The notes below the pieces were generated by a model. It was not told the DNA's origin. It saw only the letters and a program-made list of their open reading frames with translations, and did not search any database. This document shows, one piece after another, positions 1 through 16,100 of a DNA stretch of 64,000 nt. The stretch comes from Eledone cirrhosa. Its lineage: Eukaryota; Mollusca; Cephalopoda; Octopoda; Eledonidae. Within the stretch, counting starts at the first letter, position 1; every line of letters starts with the position of its first letter. Made by a program: the position numbers and the translations under genes. The stretch spans positions 36,462,798 through 36,526,797 of the forward strand of contig OZ024748.1 of the NCBI GenBank assembly GCA_964016885.1. Direction: 5' to 3'.

Positions 1-3000
1 CACAGTCTTTCATAGTTATAATATAAGGTTAACAGCACAACCTCACCGTCTTTCATTGTTATAATATAAGGTTAACAACACAAACACACAGTCTGTCATA
101 GTTATAATATAAGGTTAACAAAACAACCTCACAGTCTTTCATAGTTATAATATAAGGTTAACAACACAACCACACAGTCTGTCATAGTTATAATATAAGC
201 TTAACAACACAACCACACAGTCTGTCATAGTTATAATATAAGGTTAACAACACAACCTCACAGTCTTTCATAGTTATAATATAAGGTTAACAACACAACC
301 TCACAGTCTCTCATAGTTATAATATAAGGTTAACAACACAACCACACAGTCTGTCATAGTTATAATATAAGGTTAACAACAACACAAGCTCACAGTCTGT
401 CATAGTTATAATATAAGTTTAACAACAACACAAGCTCACAGTCTGTCATAGTTATAATATAAGGTTAACAACAACACAGCCTCACAGACTATCATAGTTA
501 TTATATAAAGTTAACAACACAACCTCACAGTCTGTCATAGTTATAATATAAGGTCAATAACACAACCTCACAGTCTGTCATAGTTATAATATAAGGTTAA
601 CAACACAACCTCACAGTCTGTCATAGTTATAATATAAGGTAAACAACACAACCTCACAGTCTGTCATAGTTATAATATAAGGTTAACAACACAACCTCAC
701 AGTCTGTCATAGTTATAATATAAGGTTAACAACAACACAGCCACACAGTCTGTCATAGTTATAATATAAGGTTAAAAACACAACCTCACAGTCTTTCATA
801 GTTATAATATAAGGTTAACAACACAACAACACAGTCTGTTATAGTTATAATATAAGCTTAACGACACAACCACACAGTCTGTCATAGTTATAATATAAGG
901 TTAACAACACAACCTCACAGTCTTTCATATTTATAATATAAGGTTAACAACACAACCTCACAGTCTCTCATAGTTATAATATAAGGTTAACAACACAACC
1001 ACACAGTCTGTCATAGTTATAATATAAGGTTAACAACAACACAAGCTCACAGTCTGTCATAGTTATAATATAAGGTTAACAACACAACCACACAGTCTGT
1101 CATAGTTATAATATAAGGTTAACAACAACACCAGCTCACAGTCTGGTATAGTTATAATATAAGGTTAACAACACAACCACACAGTCTGTCATAGTTATAA
1201 TATAAGGTTAACAACACAACCTCACAGTCTGTCATAGTTATAATATAAGGTTAACAATAACACAACCTCACAGTCTGTCATAGTTATAATATAAGGTTAA
1301 CAATAACACAACCTCACAGTCTGTCATAGTTATAATATAAGGTTAACAACACAACCTTACAGTCTGTCATATTTATAATATAAGGTTAACAACAACACAA
1401 GCTCACAGTCTGTCATAGTTATAATATAAGGTTAACAACACAACCTCACAGTCTGTCATAGTTATAATATAAGGTTAACAATAACACAACCTCACAGTCT
1501 GTCATAGTTATAATATAAGGTTAACAACACAACCTCACAGTCTGTCATAGTTATAATATAAGGTTAACAACAACACAACCTCACAGTCTGTCATAGTTAT
1601 AATATAAGGTTAACAATAACACAACCTCACAGTCTGTCATAGTTATAATATAAGGTTAACAACACAACCTCACAGTCTGTCATAGTTATAATATAAGGTT
1701 AACAATAACACAACCTCACAGTCTGTCATAGTTATAATATAAGGTTAACAACACAACCTCACAGTCTGTCATAGTTATAATATAAGGTTAACAACAACAC
1801 AACCTCACAGTCTGTCATAGTTATAATATAAGGTTAACAACAACACAACCTCACAGTCTGTCATAGTTATAATATAAGGTTAACAACAACACAACCTCAC
1901 AGTCTGTCATAGTTATAATATATGGTTAACAACACAACCTCACAGTCTGTCATAGTTATGATATAAGGTTAACAACACAACCTCACAGTCTGTCATAGTT
2001 ATAATATAAGGTTAACAACAACACAACCACACAGTCTGTCATAGTTATAATATAAGGTTAACAACACAACCTCACAGTCTGTCATAGTTATAATATAAGT
2101 TTAACAACAACACAATCTCACAGTCTGTCATAGTTATAATATAAGGTTAACAACACAACCACACGGTCTATCATAGTTATAATATAATGTTAACAACACA
2201 ACCACACAGTCTGTCATAGTTATAATATAAGGTTAACAATACAACCACACAGTCTGTCATAGTTATAATATAAGGTTAACAACACATCCTCACAGTCTGT
2301 CATAGTTATAATATAAGGTTAACAACACAACCTCACAGTCTTTCATAGTTATAATATAAGGTTAACAACACAACCTCACAGTCTGTCATAGTTATAATAT
2401 AAGGTTAACAACACAACCACACAGTCTGTCATAGTTATAATATAAGGTTAACAACAACACAGCCTCACAGACTATCATAGTTATAATATAAGGTTAACAA
2501 CACAACCTCACAGTCTGTCATAGTTATAATATAAGGTCAATAACACAACCTCACAGGCTGTCATAGTTATAATATAAGGTTAACAACAAAACCTCACAGT
2601 ATGTCATAGTTATAATATAAGGTTAACAACACAACCTCACAGTCTGTCATAGTTATAATATAAGGTTAACAACACAACCTCACAGTCTGTCATAGTTATA
2701 ATATAAGGTTAACAACAACACAGCCTCACAGTCTGTCATAGTTATTATATTAGTTTAACAACAACACAGCCTCACAGTCTGTCATAGTTATAATATAAGG
2801 TTAACAACAACAACACAACCTCACAGTCTGTCATTGTTATAATATAAGGTTAACAACACAACCTCACAGTCTGTCATAGTTATAATATAAGGTTAACAAC
2901 ACAACCTCACAGTCTGTCATAGTTATAATATAAGGTTAACAACACAACCTCACAGTCTGTCATAGTTATAATATAAGGTTAACAACAACACAACCTCACG

Positions 3001-6000
3001 GTCTGTCATAGTTATAATATAAGGTTAACAACATAACCTCACAGTCTTTCATAGTTATAATATAAGGTTAACAACACAACCTCACAGTCTTTCATAGTTA
3101 TAATATAAGGTTAACAACACAACCTCACAGTCTTTCATTGTTATAATATAAGGTTAACAACACAACCACACAGTCTGTCATAGTTATAATATAAGGTTAA
3201 CAACACAACCACACAGTCTGTCATAGTTATAATATAAGTTTAACAACACATCCTCACAGTCTTTCATAGTTATAATATAAGGTTAACAGCACAACCTCAC
3301 AGTCTTTCATTGTTATAATATAAGGTTAACAACACAACCACACAGTCTGTCATAGTTATAATATAAGGTTAACAACACAAACTCACAGTCTGTCATAGTT
3401 ATAATATAAGGTTAACAACACAAGCTCACAGTCTGTCATAGTTATAATATAAGGTTAACAACAACACAAGCTCACAGTCTGTCATAGTTATAATATAAGG
3501 TTAACAACACAACCTCACAGTCTGTCATAGTTATAATATAAGGTTAAAAATAACACAACCTCACAATCTGTCATAGTTATAATATAAGGTTAACAACACA
3601 AACTCACAGTCTGTCATAGTTATACTATAAGGTTAACAACAACAACACAACCTCACAGTCTGTCATAGTTATAATATAAGGTTAACAACAAGACAGCCAC
3701 ACAGTCTGTCATAGTTATAATATAAGGTTAACAACAACACAACCTCACAGTCTGCCATAGTTATAATATAAGGTTAACAACACAACCTCACAGTCTTTCA
3801 TAGTTATAATATAAGGTTAACAACACAACCTCACAGTCTTTCATAGTTATAATATAAGGTTAACAACACAACCTCACAGTCTTTGATTGTTATAATATAA
3901 GGTTAACAACACAACCACACAGTCTGTCATAGTTATAATATAAGGTTAACAACACAACCACACAGTCTGTCAGAGTTATAATATAAGGTTAACAACACAA
4001 CCTCACAGTCTTTAATAGTTATAATATAAGGTTAACAGCACAACCTCACCGTCTTTCATTTTTATAATATAAGGTTAACAACACAAACACACAGTCTGTC
4101 ATAGTTATAATATAAGGTTAACAACACAACCTCACAGTCTTTCATAGTTATAATATAAGGTTAACAACACAACCACACAGTCTGTCATAGTTATAATATA
4201 AGCTTAACAACACAACCACACAGTCTGTCATAGTTATAATATAAGGTTAACAACACAACCTCACAGTCTTTCATAGTTATAATATAAGGTTAACAACACA
4301 ACCTCACAGTCTCTCATAGTTATAATATAAGGTTAACAACACAACCACACAGTCTGTCATAGTTATAATATAAGGTTAACAACAACACAAGCTCACAGTC
4401 TGTCATAGTTATAATATAAGGTTAACAACACAACCACACAGTCTGTCATAGTTATAATATAAGTTTAACAACAACACCAGCTCACAGTCTGTCATAGTTA
4501 TAATATAAGGTTAACAACACAACCACACAGTCTGTCATAGTTATAATATAAGGTTAACAACACAAACTCACAGTCTGTCATAGTTATAATATAAGGTTAA
4601 CAACACAAGCTCACAGTCTGTCATAGTTATAATATAAGGTTAACAACAACACAAGCTCAAAGTCTGTCATAGTTATAATATAAGGTTAACAACACAACCT
4701 CACAGTCTGTCATAGTTATAATATAAGGTTAACAATAACACAACCTCACAGTCTGTCATAGTTATAATATAAGGTTAACAACACAAACTCACAGTCTGTC
4801 ATAGTTATACTATAAGGTTAACAACAACAACACAACCTCACAGTCTGTCATAGTTATAATATAAGGTTAACAACAAGACAGCCACACAGTCTGTCATAGT
4901 TATAATATAAGGTTAACGACAACACAGCCACACAGTGTGTCATAGTTATAATATAAGTTTAACAACACAACCTCACAGTCTGTCATAGTTATAATATAAG
5001 GTTAACAACAGCACAACCTCACAGTCTGTCATAGTTATAATATAAGGTTAACAACACAACCTCACAGTCTGTCATAGTTATAATATAAGGTTAACAACAA
5101 CACAACCTCACAGTCTGTCATAGTTATAATATATGGTTAACAACACAACCTCACAGTCTGTCATAGTTATGATATAAGGTTAACAACACAACCTCACAGT
5201 CTGTCATAGTTATAATATAAGGTTAACAACAACACAACCACACAGTCTGTCATAGTTATAATATAAGGTTAACAACACAACCTCACAGTCTGTCATAGTT
5301 ATAATATAAGTTTAACAACAACACAAGCTCACAGTCTGTCATAGTTATAATATAAGGTTAACAACACAACCACACAGTCTATCATAGTTATAATATAATG
5401 TTAACAACACAACCACACAGTCTGTCATAGTTATAATATAAGGTTAACAATACAACCACACAGTCTGTCATAGTTATAATATAAGGTTAACAACACAACC
5501 TCACAGTCTGTCATAGTTATAATATAAGGTTAACAACACAACCACACAGTCTGACATAGTTATTATATAAGGTTAACAACACAACCACACAGTCTGTCAT
5601 AGTTATAATATAAGGTTAACAACAACACAGCCTCACAGACTATCATAGTTATAATATAAGGTTAACAACACAACCTCACAGTCTGTCATAGTTATAATAT
5701 AAGGTCAATAACACAACCTCACAGTCTGTCATAGTTATAATATAAGGTTAACAACACAACCTCACAGTCTGTCATAGTTATAATATAAGGTTAACAACAA
5801 CAACACAACCTCACAGTCTGTCATTGTTATAATATAAGGTTAACAACACAACCTCACAGTCTGTCATAGTTATAATATAAGTTTAACAACACAACCTCAC
5901 AGTCTGTCATAGTTATGATATAAGGTTAATAACACAACCTCACAGTCTGTCATAGTTATAATATAAGGTTAACAACAACACAACCACACAGTCTGTCATA

Positions 6001-7019
6001 GTTATAATATAAGGTTAACAACACAACCTCACAGTCTGTCATAGTTATAATATAAGTTTAACAACAACACAACCTCACAGTCTGTCATAGTTATAATATA
6101 TGGTTAGCAATACAACCTCACAGTCTGTCATAGTTATGATATAAGGTTAACAACACAACCTCACAGTCTGTCATAGTTATAATATAAGGTTAACAACAAC
6201 ACAACCACACAGTCTGTCATAGTTATAATATAAGGTTAACAACACAACCTCACAGTCTGTCATAGTTATAATATAAGTTTAACAACAACACAAGCTCACA
6301 GTCTGTCATAGTTATAATATAAGGTTAACAACACAACCACACAGTCTATCATAGTTATAATATAATGTTAACAACACAACCACACAGTCTGTCATAGTTA
6401 TAATATAAGGTTAACAATACAACCACACAGTCTGTCATAGTTATAATATAAGGTTAACAACACAACCTCACAGTCTGTCATAGTTATAATATAAGGTTAA
6501 CAACACAACCACACAGTCTGTCATAGTTATAATATAAGGTTAACAACACAACCACACAGTCTGTCATAGTTATAATATAAGGTTAACAACAACACAGCCT
6601 CACAGACTATCATAGTTATAATATAAGGTTAACAACACAACCTCACAGTCTGTCATAGTTATAATATAAGGTCAATAACACAACCTCACAGTCTGTCATA
6701 GTTATAATATAAGGTTAACAACACAACCTCACAGTCTGTCATAGTTATAATATAAGGTTAACAACACAACCTCACAGTCTGTCATAGTTATAATATAAGG
6801 TTGACAACACAACCTCACAGTCTGTCATAGTTATAATATAAGGTTAACAACAACACAGCCTCACTGTCTGTCATAGTTATAATATAAGGTTAACAACAAC
6901 ACAGCCTCACAGTCTGTCATAGTTATAATATAAGGTTAACAACAACAACACAACCTCACAGTCTGTCATTGTTATAATATAAGGTTAATAACACAACCTC
7001 ACAGTCTGTCATAGTTATA

Positions 7020-8550
7020 ATATAAGTTTAACAACTCAATCTCACAGTCTGTCATAGTTATAATATAAGGTTAACAACAACACAACCTCACGGTCTGTCA
7101 TAGTTATAATATAAGGTTAACAACACAACCTCACAGTCTTTCATAGTTATAATATAAGGTTAACAACACAACCTCACAGTCTTTCATAGTTATAATATAA
7201 GGTTAACAACACAACCTCACAGTCTTTCATTGTTATAATATAAGGTTAACAACACAACCACACAGTCTGTCATAGTTATAATATAAGGTTAACAACACAA
7301 CCACACAGTCTGTCATAGTTATAATATAAGGTTAACAACACATCCTCACAGTCTTTCATAGTTATAATATAAGGTTAACAGCACAACCTCACAGTCTTTC
7401 ATTGTTATAATATAAGGTTAACAACACAACCACACAGTCTGTCATAGTTATAATATAAGGTTAGCAACAAGACAGCCACACAGTGTGTCATAGTTATAAT
7501 ATAAGTTTAACAACACAACCTCACAGTCTGTCATAGTTATAATATAAGGTTAACAACAGCACAACCTCACAGTCTGTCATAGTTATAATATAAGGTTAAC
7601 AACACAACCTCACAGTCTGTCATAGTTATAATATAAGGTTAACAATAACACAACCTCACAGTCTGTCATAGTTATAATATATGGTTAACAACACAACCTC
7701 ACAGTCTGTCATAGTTATGATATAAGGTTAACAACACAACCTCACAGTCTGTCATAGTTATAATATAAGGTTAACAACAACACAACCACACAGTCTGTCA
7801 TAGTTATAATATAAGGTTAACAACACAACCTCACAGTCTGTCATAGTTATAATATAAGTTTAACAACAACACAAGCTCACAGTCTGTCATAGTTATAATA
7901 TAAGGTTAACAACACAACCACACAGTCTATCATAGTTATAATATAATGTTAACAACACAACCACACAGTCTGTCATAGTTATAATATAAGGTTAACAATA
8001 CAACCACACAGTCTGTCATAGTTATAATATAAGGTTAACAACACAACCTCACAGTCTGTCATAGTTATAATATAAGGTTAACAACACAACCACACAGTCT
8101 CTCATAGTTATAATATAAGGTTAACAACAAAACCACACAGTCTGTCATAGTTATAATATAAGGTTAACAACAACACAGCCTCACAGACTATCATAGTTAT
8201 AATATAAGGTTAACAACACAAACTCACAGTCTGTCATAGTTATAATATAAGGTCAATAACACAACCTCACAGTCTGTCATAGTTATAATATAAGGTTAAC
8301 AAAACAACCTCACAGTCTGTCATAGTTATAATATAAGGTTAACAACACAACCTCACAGTCTGTCATAGTTATAGCATAAGGTTAACAACACAACCTCACA
8401 GTCTGTCATAGTTATAATATTAGGTTAACAACAACACAGCCTCACAGTCTGTCATAGTTATAATATAAGGTTAACAACAACACAGCCTCACAGTCTGTCA
8501 TAGTTATAATATAAGGTTAACAACAACAACACAACCTCACAGTCTGTCAT
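7020..8550. repeat. Duplicated satellite block, first copy (offset 2,275 then 2,232 bp)
   Basis: This segment matches the segment near 9,296-10,780 unit for unit. Shared private markers include an AAGTTTAAC unit (7,026 and 9,301), a TTAGCAACAAGACAGCC unit (7,461 and 9,736) and a TATGGTTAAC unit (7,680 and 9,955). The offset is 2,275 bp up to about 7.9 kb. It then becomes 2,232 bp because the later copy has lost one 43-bp unit, the one carrying CTATCAT at about 7,925. The ATAGCATAAG unit at 8,371 corresponds to ATAACATAAG at 10,603. Confidence 0.8.
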
Positions 8551-11500
8551 TGTTATAATATAAGGTTAACAACACAACCTCACAATCTGTCATAGTTATA
8601 ATATAAGGTTAACAACACAACCTCACAGTCTGTCATAGTTATAATATAAGGTTAACAACACAACCTCACAGTCTGTCATAGTTATAATATAAGGTTAACA
8701 AGAACACAACCTCACAGTCTGTCATAGTTATAATATAAGGTTAACAACACAACCTCACAGTCTTTCATAGTTATAATATAAGGTTAACAACACAACCTCA
8801 CAGTCTTTCATAGTTATAATATAAGGTTAACAACACAACCTCACAGTCTTTCATTGTTATAATATAAGGTTAACAACACAACCTCACAGTCTTTCATTGT
8901 TATAATATAAGGTTAACAACACAACCACACAGTCTGTCATAGTTATAATATAAGGTTAACAACACAACCTCACAGTCTTTCATAGTTATAATATAAGGTT
9001 AACAACACAACAACACAGTCTGTCATAGTTATAATATAAGCTTAACAACACAACTACACAGTCTGTCATAGTTATAATATAAGGTTAAGAACACAACCTC
9101 ACAGTCTTTCATATTTATAATATAAGGTTAACAACACAACCTCACAGTCTCTCATAGTTATAATATAAGGTTAACAACACAACCTCACAGTCTGTCATAG
9201 TTATAATATAAGGTTAACAACAACACCAGCTCACAGTCTGTCATAGTTATAATATAAGGTTAACAACACAACCACACAGTCTGTCATAGTTATAATATAA
9301 GTTTAACAACACAACCTCACAGTCTGTCATAGTTATAATATAAGGTTAACAACAACACAACCTCACGGTCTGTCATAGTTATAATATAAGGTTAACAACA
9401 CAACCTCACAGTCTTTCATAGTTATAATATAAGGTTAACAACACAACCTCACAGTCTTTCATAGTTATAATATAAGGTTAACAACACAACCTCACAGTCT
9501 TTCATTGTTATAATATAAGGTTAACAACACAACCACACAGTCTGTCATAGTTATAATATAAGGTTAACAACACAACCACACAGTCTGTCATAGTTATAAT
9601 ATAAGGTTAACAACACATCCTCACAGTCTTTCATAGTTATAATATAAGGTTAACAGCACAACCTCACAGTCTTTCATTGTTATAATATAAGGTTAACAAC
9701 ACAACCACACAGTCTGTCATAGTTATAATATAAGGTTAGCAACAAGACAGCCACACAGTGTGTCATAGTTATAATATAAGTTTAACAACACAACCTCACA
9801 GTCTGTCATAGTTATAATATAAGGTTAACAACAGCACAACCTCACAGTCTGTCATAGTTATAATATAAGGTTAACAACACAACCTCACAGTCTGTCATAG
9901 TTATAATATAAGGTTAACAACAACACAACCTCACAGTCTGTCATAGTTATAATATATGGTTAACAACACAACCTCACAGTCTGTCATAGTTATGATATAA
10001 GGTTAACAACACAACCTCACAGTCTGTCATAGTTATAATATAAGGTTAACAACAACACAACCACACAGTCTGTCATAGTTATAATATAAGGTTAACAACA
10101 CAACCTCACAGTCTGTCATAGTTATAATATAAGTTTAACAACAACACAAGCTCACAGTCTGTCATAGTTATAATATAATGTTAACAACACAACCACACAG
10201 TCTGTCATAGTTATAATATAAGGTTAACAATACAACCACACAGTCTGTCATAGTTATAATATAAGGTTAACAACACAACCTCACAGTCTGTCATAGTTAT
10301 AATATAAGGTTAACAACACAACCACACAGTCTGTCATAGTTATAATATAAGGTTAACAACAAAACCACACAGTCTGTCATAGTTATAATATAAGGTTAAC
10401 AACAACACAGCCTCACAGACTATCATAGTTATAATATAAGGTTAACAACACAAACTCACAGTCTGTCATAGTTATAATATAAGGTCAATAACACAACCTC
10501 ACAGTCTGTCATAGTTATAATATAAGTTTAACAAAACAACCTCACAGTCTGTCATAGTTATAATATAAGGTTAACAACACAACCTCACAGTCTGTCATAG
10601 TTATAACATAAGGTTAACAACACAACCTCACAGTCTGTCATAGTTATAATATTAGGTTAACAACAACACAGCCTCACAGTCTGTCATAGTTATAATATAA
10701 GGTTAACAACAACACAGCCTCACAGTCTGTCATAGTTATAATATAAGGTTAACAACACAACCTCACAGTCTGTCATAGTTATAATATAAGGTTAACAACA
10801 CAACCTCACAGTCTGTCATAGTTATAATATAAGGTTAACAACACAACCTCACAGTCTGTCATAGTTATAATATAAGGTTAACAACACAACAACACAACCT
10901 CACAGTCTGTCATAGTTATAATATAAGGTTAACAACACAACCTCACAGTCTTTCATAGTTATAATATAAGGTTAACAACACAACCTCACAGTCTTTCATA
11001 GTTATAATATAAGGTTAACAACACAACCTCACAGTCTTTCATTGTTATAATATAAGGTTAACAACACAACCTCACAGTCTTTCATTGTTATAATATAAGG
11101 TTAACAACACAACCACACAGTCTGTCATAGTTATAATATAAGGTTAACAACACAACCTCACAGTCTTTCATAGTTATAATATAAGGTTAACAACACAACA
11201 TCACAGTCTGTCATAGTTATAATATAAGCTTAACAACACAACCACACAGTCTGTCATAGTTATAATATAAGGTTAAGAACACAACCTCACAGTCTTTCAT
11301 ATTTATAATATAAGGTTAACAACACAACCTCACAGTCTCTCATAGTTATAATATAAGGTTAACAACACAACCACACAGTCTGTCATAGTTATAATATAAG
11401 GTTAACAACAACACAAGCTCACAGTCTGTCATAGTTATAATATAAGGTTAACAACACAACCACACAGTCTGTCATAGTTATAATATAAGGTTAACAACAA

Positions 11501-12799
11501 CACCAGCTCACAGTCTGGCATAGTTATAATATAAGGTTAACAACACAACCACACAGTCTGTCATATTTATAATATAAGGTTAACAACACAACCTCACAGT
11601 CTGTCATAGTTATAATATAAGTTTAACAACACAACCTTACAGTCTGTCATAGTTATAATATAAGGTCAATAACACAACCTCACAGTCTGTCATAGTTATA
11701 ATATAAGGTTAACAACACAACCTCACAGTCTGTCATAGTTATAATATAAGGTTAACAACACAACCTCACAGTCTGTCATAGTTATAATATAAGGTTAACA
11801 ACACAACCTCACAGTCTGTCATAGTTACAATATAAGGTTAACAACAACACAGCCTCACTGTCTGTCATAGTTATAATATAAGGTTAACAACAACACAGCC
11901 TCACAGTCTGTCATAGTTATAATATAAGGTTAACAACAACAACACAACCTCACAGTCTGTCATTGTTATAATATAAGGTTAACAACACAACCTCACAGTC
12001 TGTCATAGTTATAATATAAGTTTAACAACACAACCTCACAGTCTGTCATAGTTATAATATAAGGTTAACAACAACACAACCTCACGGTCTGTCATAGTTA
12101 TAATATAAGGTTAACAACACAACCTCACAGTCTTTCATTGTTATAATATAAGGTTAACAACACAACCACACAGTCTGTCATAGTTATAATATAAGGTTAA
12201 CAACACAACCACACAGTCTGTCATAGTTATAATATAAGGTTAACAACACATCCTCACAGTCTTTCATAGTTATAATATAAGGTTAACAGCACAACCTCAC
12301 AGTCTTTCATTGTTATAATATAAGGTTAACAACACAACCACACAGTCTGTCATAGTTATAATATAAGGTTAGCAACAAGACAGCCACACAGTGTGTCATA
12401 GTTATAATATAAGTTTAACAACACAACCTCACAGTCTGTCATAGTTATAATATAAGGTTAACAACAACACAACCTCACAGTCTGTCATAGTTATGATATA
12501 AGGTTAACAACACAACCTCACAGTCTGTCATAGTTATAATATAAGGTTAACAACAACACAACCACACAGTCTGTCATAGTTATAATATAAGGTTAACAAC
12601 ACAACCTCACAGTCTGTCATAGTTATAATATAAGTTTAACAACAACACAAGCTCACAGTCTGTCATAGTTATAATATAAGGTTAACAACACAACCACACA
12701 GTCTATCATAGTTATAATATAATGTTAACAACACAACCACACAGTCTGTCATAGTTATAATATAAGGTTAACAATACAACCACACAGTCTGTCATAGTT

Positions 12800-15700
12800 A
12801 TAATATAAGGTTAACAACACAACCTCACAGTCTGTCATAGTTATAATATAAGGTTAACAACACAACCTCACAGTCTGTCATAGTTATAATATAAGGATAA
12901 CAACACAACCTCACAGTCTGTCATAGTTATAATATAAGGTTAACAACACAACCTCACAGTCTGTCATAGATATAATATAAGGTTAACAACAACACAGCCT
13001 CACAGTCTGTCATAGTTATAATATAAGGTTAAAAACAACACAGCCTCACAGTCTGTCATAGTTATAATATAAAGTTAACAACAACAACACAACCTCACAG
13101 TCTGTCATTGTTATAATATAAGGTTAACAACACAACCTCACAGTCTGTCATAGTTATAATATAAGATTAACAACACAACGTCACAGTCTGTCATAGTTAT
13201 AATATAGGTTAACAACACAACCTCACAGTCTGTCATAGTTATAATATAAGATTAACAACAACACAACCTCACAGTCTGTCATAGTTATAATATAAGGTTA
13301 ACAACACAACGTCACAGTCTGTCATAGTTATAATATAGGTTAACAACACAACCTCACAGTCTTTCATAGTTATAATATAAGGTTAACAGCACAACCTCAC
13401 AGTCTTTCATTGTTATAATATAAGGTTAACAACACAACCACACAGTCTGTCATAGTTATAATATAAGGTTAACAACACAACCTCACAGTCTTTCATAGTT
13501 ATAATATAAGGTTAACAACACAACCACACAATCTGTCATTGTTATAATATAAGCTTAACAACACAACCACACAGTCTGTCATAGTTATAATATAAGGTTA
13601 ACAACACAACCTCACAGTCTTTCATAGTTATAATATAAGGTTAACAACACAACCTCACAGTCTCTCATAGTTATAATATAAGGTTAACAACACAACCACA
13701 CAGTCTGTCATAGTTATAATATAAGGTTAACAACAACACAAGCTCACAGTCTGTCATAGTTATAATATAAGGTTAACAACACAACCATACAGTCTGTCAT
13801 AGTTATAATATAAGGTTAACAACAACACCAGCTCACAGTCTGTCATAGTTATAATATAAGGTTAACAACCCAACCACACAGTCTGTCATAGTTATAATAT
13901 AAGGTTAACAACACAAACTCACAGTCTGTCATAGTTATAATATAAGGTTAACAACACAAGCTCACAGTCTGTCATAGTTATAATATAAGGTTAAAAACAA
14001 CACAAGCTCACAGTCTGTCATAGTTATAATATAAGGTTAACAACACAACCTCACAGTCTGTCATAGTTATAATATAAGGTTAACAATAACACAACCTCAC
14101 AGTCTGTCATAGTTATAATATAAGGTTAACAACACAAACTCACAGTCTGTCATAGTTATAATATAAGGTTAACAACAACAACACAACCTCACAGTCTGTC
14201 ATAGTTATAATATAAGGTTAACAACAAGACAGCCACACAGTCTGTCATAGTTATATTATAAGGTTAACAAGAACACAGCCACACAGTGTGTCATAGTTAT
14301 AATATAAGTTTAACAACACAACCTCACAGTCTGTCATAGTTATAATATAAGGTTAACAACAGCACAACCTCACAGTCTGTCATAGTTATAATATAAGGTT
14401 AACAACACAACCTCACAGTCTGTCATAGTTATAATAATAGGTTAACAACAACACAACCTCACAGTCTCTCATAGTTATAATATATGGTTAACAACACAAC
14501 CTCACAGTCTTTCATAGTTATAATATAAGGTTAACAACACAACCTCACAGTCTGTCATAGTTATAATATAAGGTTAACAACAACACAACCACACAGTCTG
14601 TCATAGTTATAATATAATTTAACAACACAACCTCACAGTCTGTCATAGTTATAATATAAGGTTAACAACAACACAACCTCACAGTCTGTCATAGTTATAA
14701 TATAAGTTTAACAACAACACAAGCTCACAGTCTGTCATAGTTATAATATAAGGTTAACAACACAACCACACAGTCTATCTTAGTTATAATTTAATGTTAA
14801 CAACACAACCACACAGTCTGTCATAGTTATAATATAAGGTTAACAACAACACAGCCTCACAGTCTGTCATAGTTATAATATAAGGTTAACAACACAACCT
14901 CACAGTCTGTCATAGTTATAATATAAGGTTAACAACACAACCTCACAGTCTGTCATAGTTATAATATAAGATTAACAACACAACCTCACAGTCTGTCATA
15001 GTTATAATATAAGGTTAACAACACAACCTCACAGTCTGTCATAGTTATAATATAAGGTTAACAACAACACAGCCTCACAGTCTCTCATAGTTATAATATA
15101 AGGTTAACAACAACACAGCCTCACAGTCTGTCATAGTTATAATATAAGGTTAACAACAACAACACAACCTCACAGTCTGTCATAGTTATAATATAAGGTT
15201 AACAACACAACCTTACAGTCTGTCATAGTTATAATATAAGGATAACAACACAACCTCACAGTCTGTCATAGTTATAATATAAGGTTAACAACACAACCTT
15301 ACAATCTGTCATAGTTATAATATAAGGTTAACAACAACACAGCCTCACAGTCTGTCATAGTTATAATATAAGGTTAACAACACAACCTCACAGTCTGTCA
15401 TAGTTATAATATAAGGTTAACAACAACACAGCCTCACAGTCTGTCATAGTTATAATATAAGGTTAACAACAACAACACAACCTCACAGTCTGTCATTGTT
15501 ATGATATAAGGTTAACAACACAACCTCACAGTCTGTCATAGTTATAATATAAGGTTAACAACACAACGTCACAGTCTGTCATAGTTATAATATAGGTTAA
15601 CAACACAACCTCACAGTCTGTCATAGTTATAATATAAGGTTAACAACAACACAACCTCACAGTCTGCCATAGTTATAATATAAGGTTGACAACACAACCT

Positions 15701-16100
15701 CACAGTCTTTCATAGTTATAATATAAGGTTAACAACACAACCTCACAGTCTTTCATAGTTATAATATAAGGTTAACAACACAACCTCACAGTCTTTCATT
15801 GTTATAATATAAGGTTAACAACACAACCACACAGTCTGTCATAGTTATAATATAAGGTTAACAACATAACCACACAGTCTGTCATAGTTATAATATAAGG
15901 TTAACAACACAATCTCACAGTCTTTCATAGTTATAATATAAGGTTAACAGCACAACCTCACAGTCTTTCATTGTTATAATATAAGGTTAACAACACAACC
16001 ACACAGTCTGTCATAGTTATAAGATAAGGTTAACAACACAACCTCACAGTCTTTCATAGTTATAATATAAGGTTAACAACACAACCTCACAGTCTGTCAT
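12800..16100. repeat. Duplicated satellite block, copy at 21,563-24,865
   Basis: About 3.3 kb of units recur at an offset of 8,763 bp, becoming 8,764 bp after a 1-bp deletion near 14,615 in this copy (AATATAATTTAAC instead of AATATAAGGTTAAC). Markers that keep register include AAGGATAAC (12,891 and 21,654), AACGTCACAG (13,311 and 22,074), the HindIII-type AAGCTT unit (about 13,551 and 22,315), TTATATTATAAGG (about 14,250 and 23,013), the shortened ATAATAATAGG unit (14,428 and 23,191) and TGTTATGATA (15,497 and 24,261). Confidence 0.85.
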
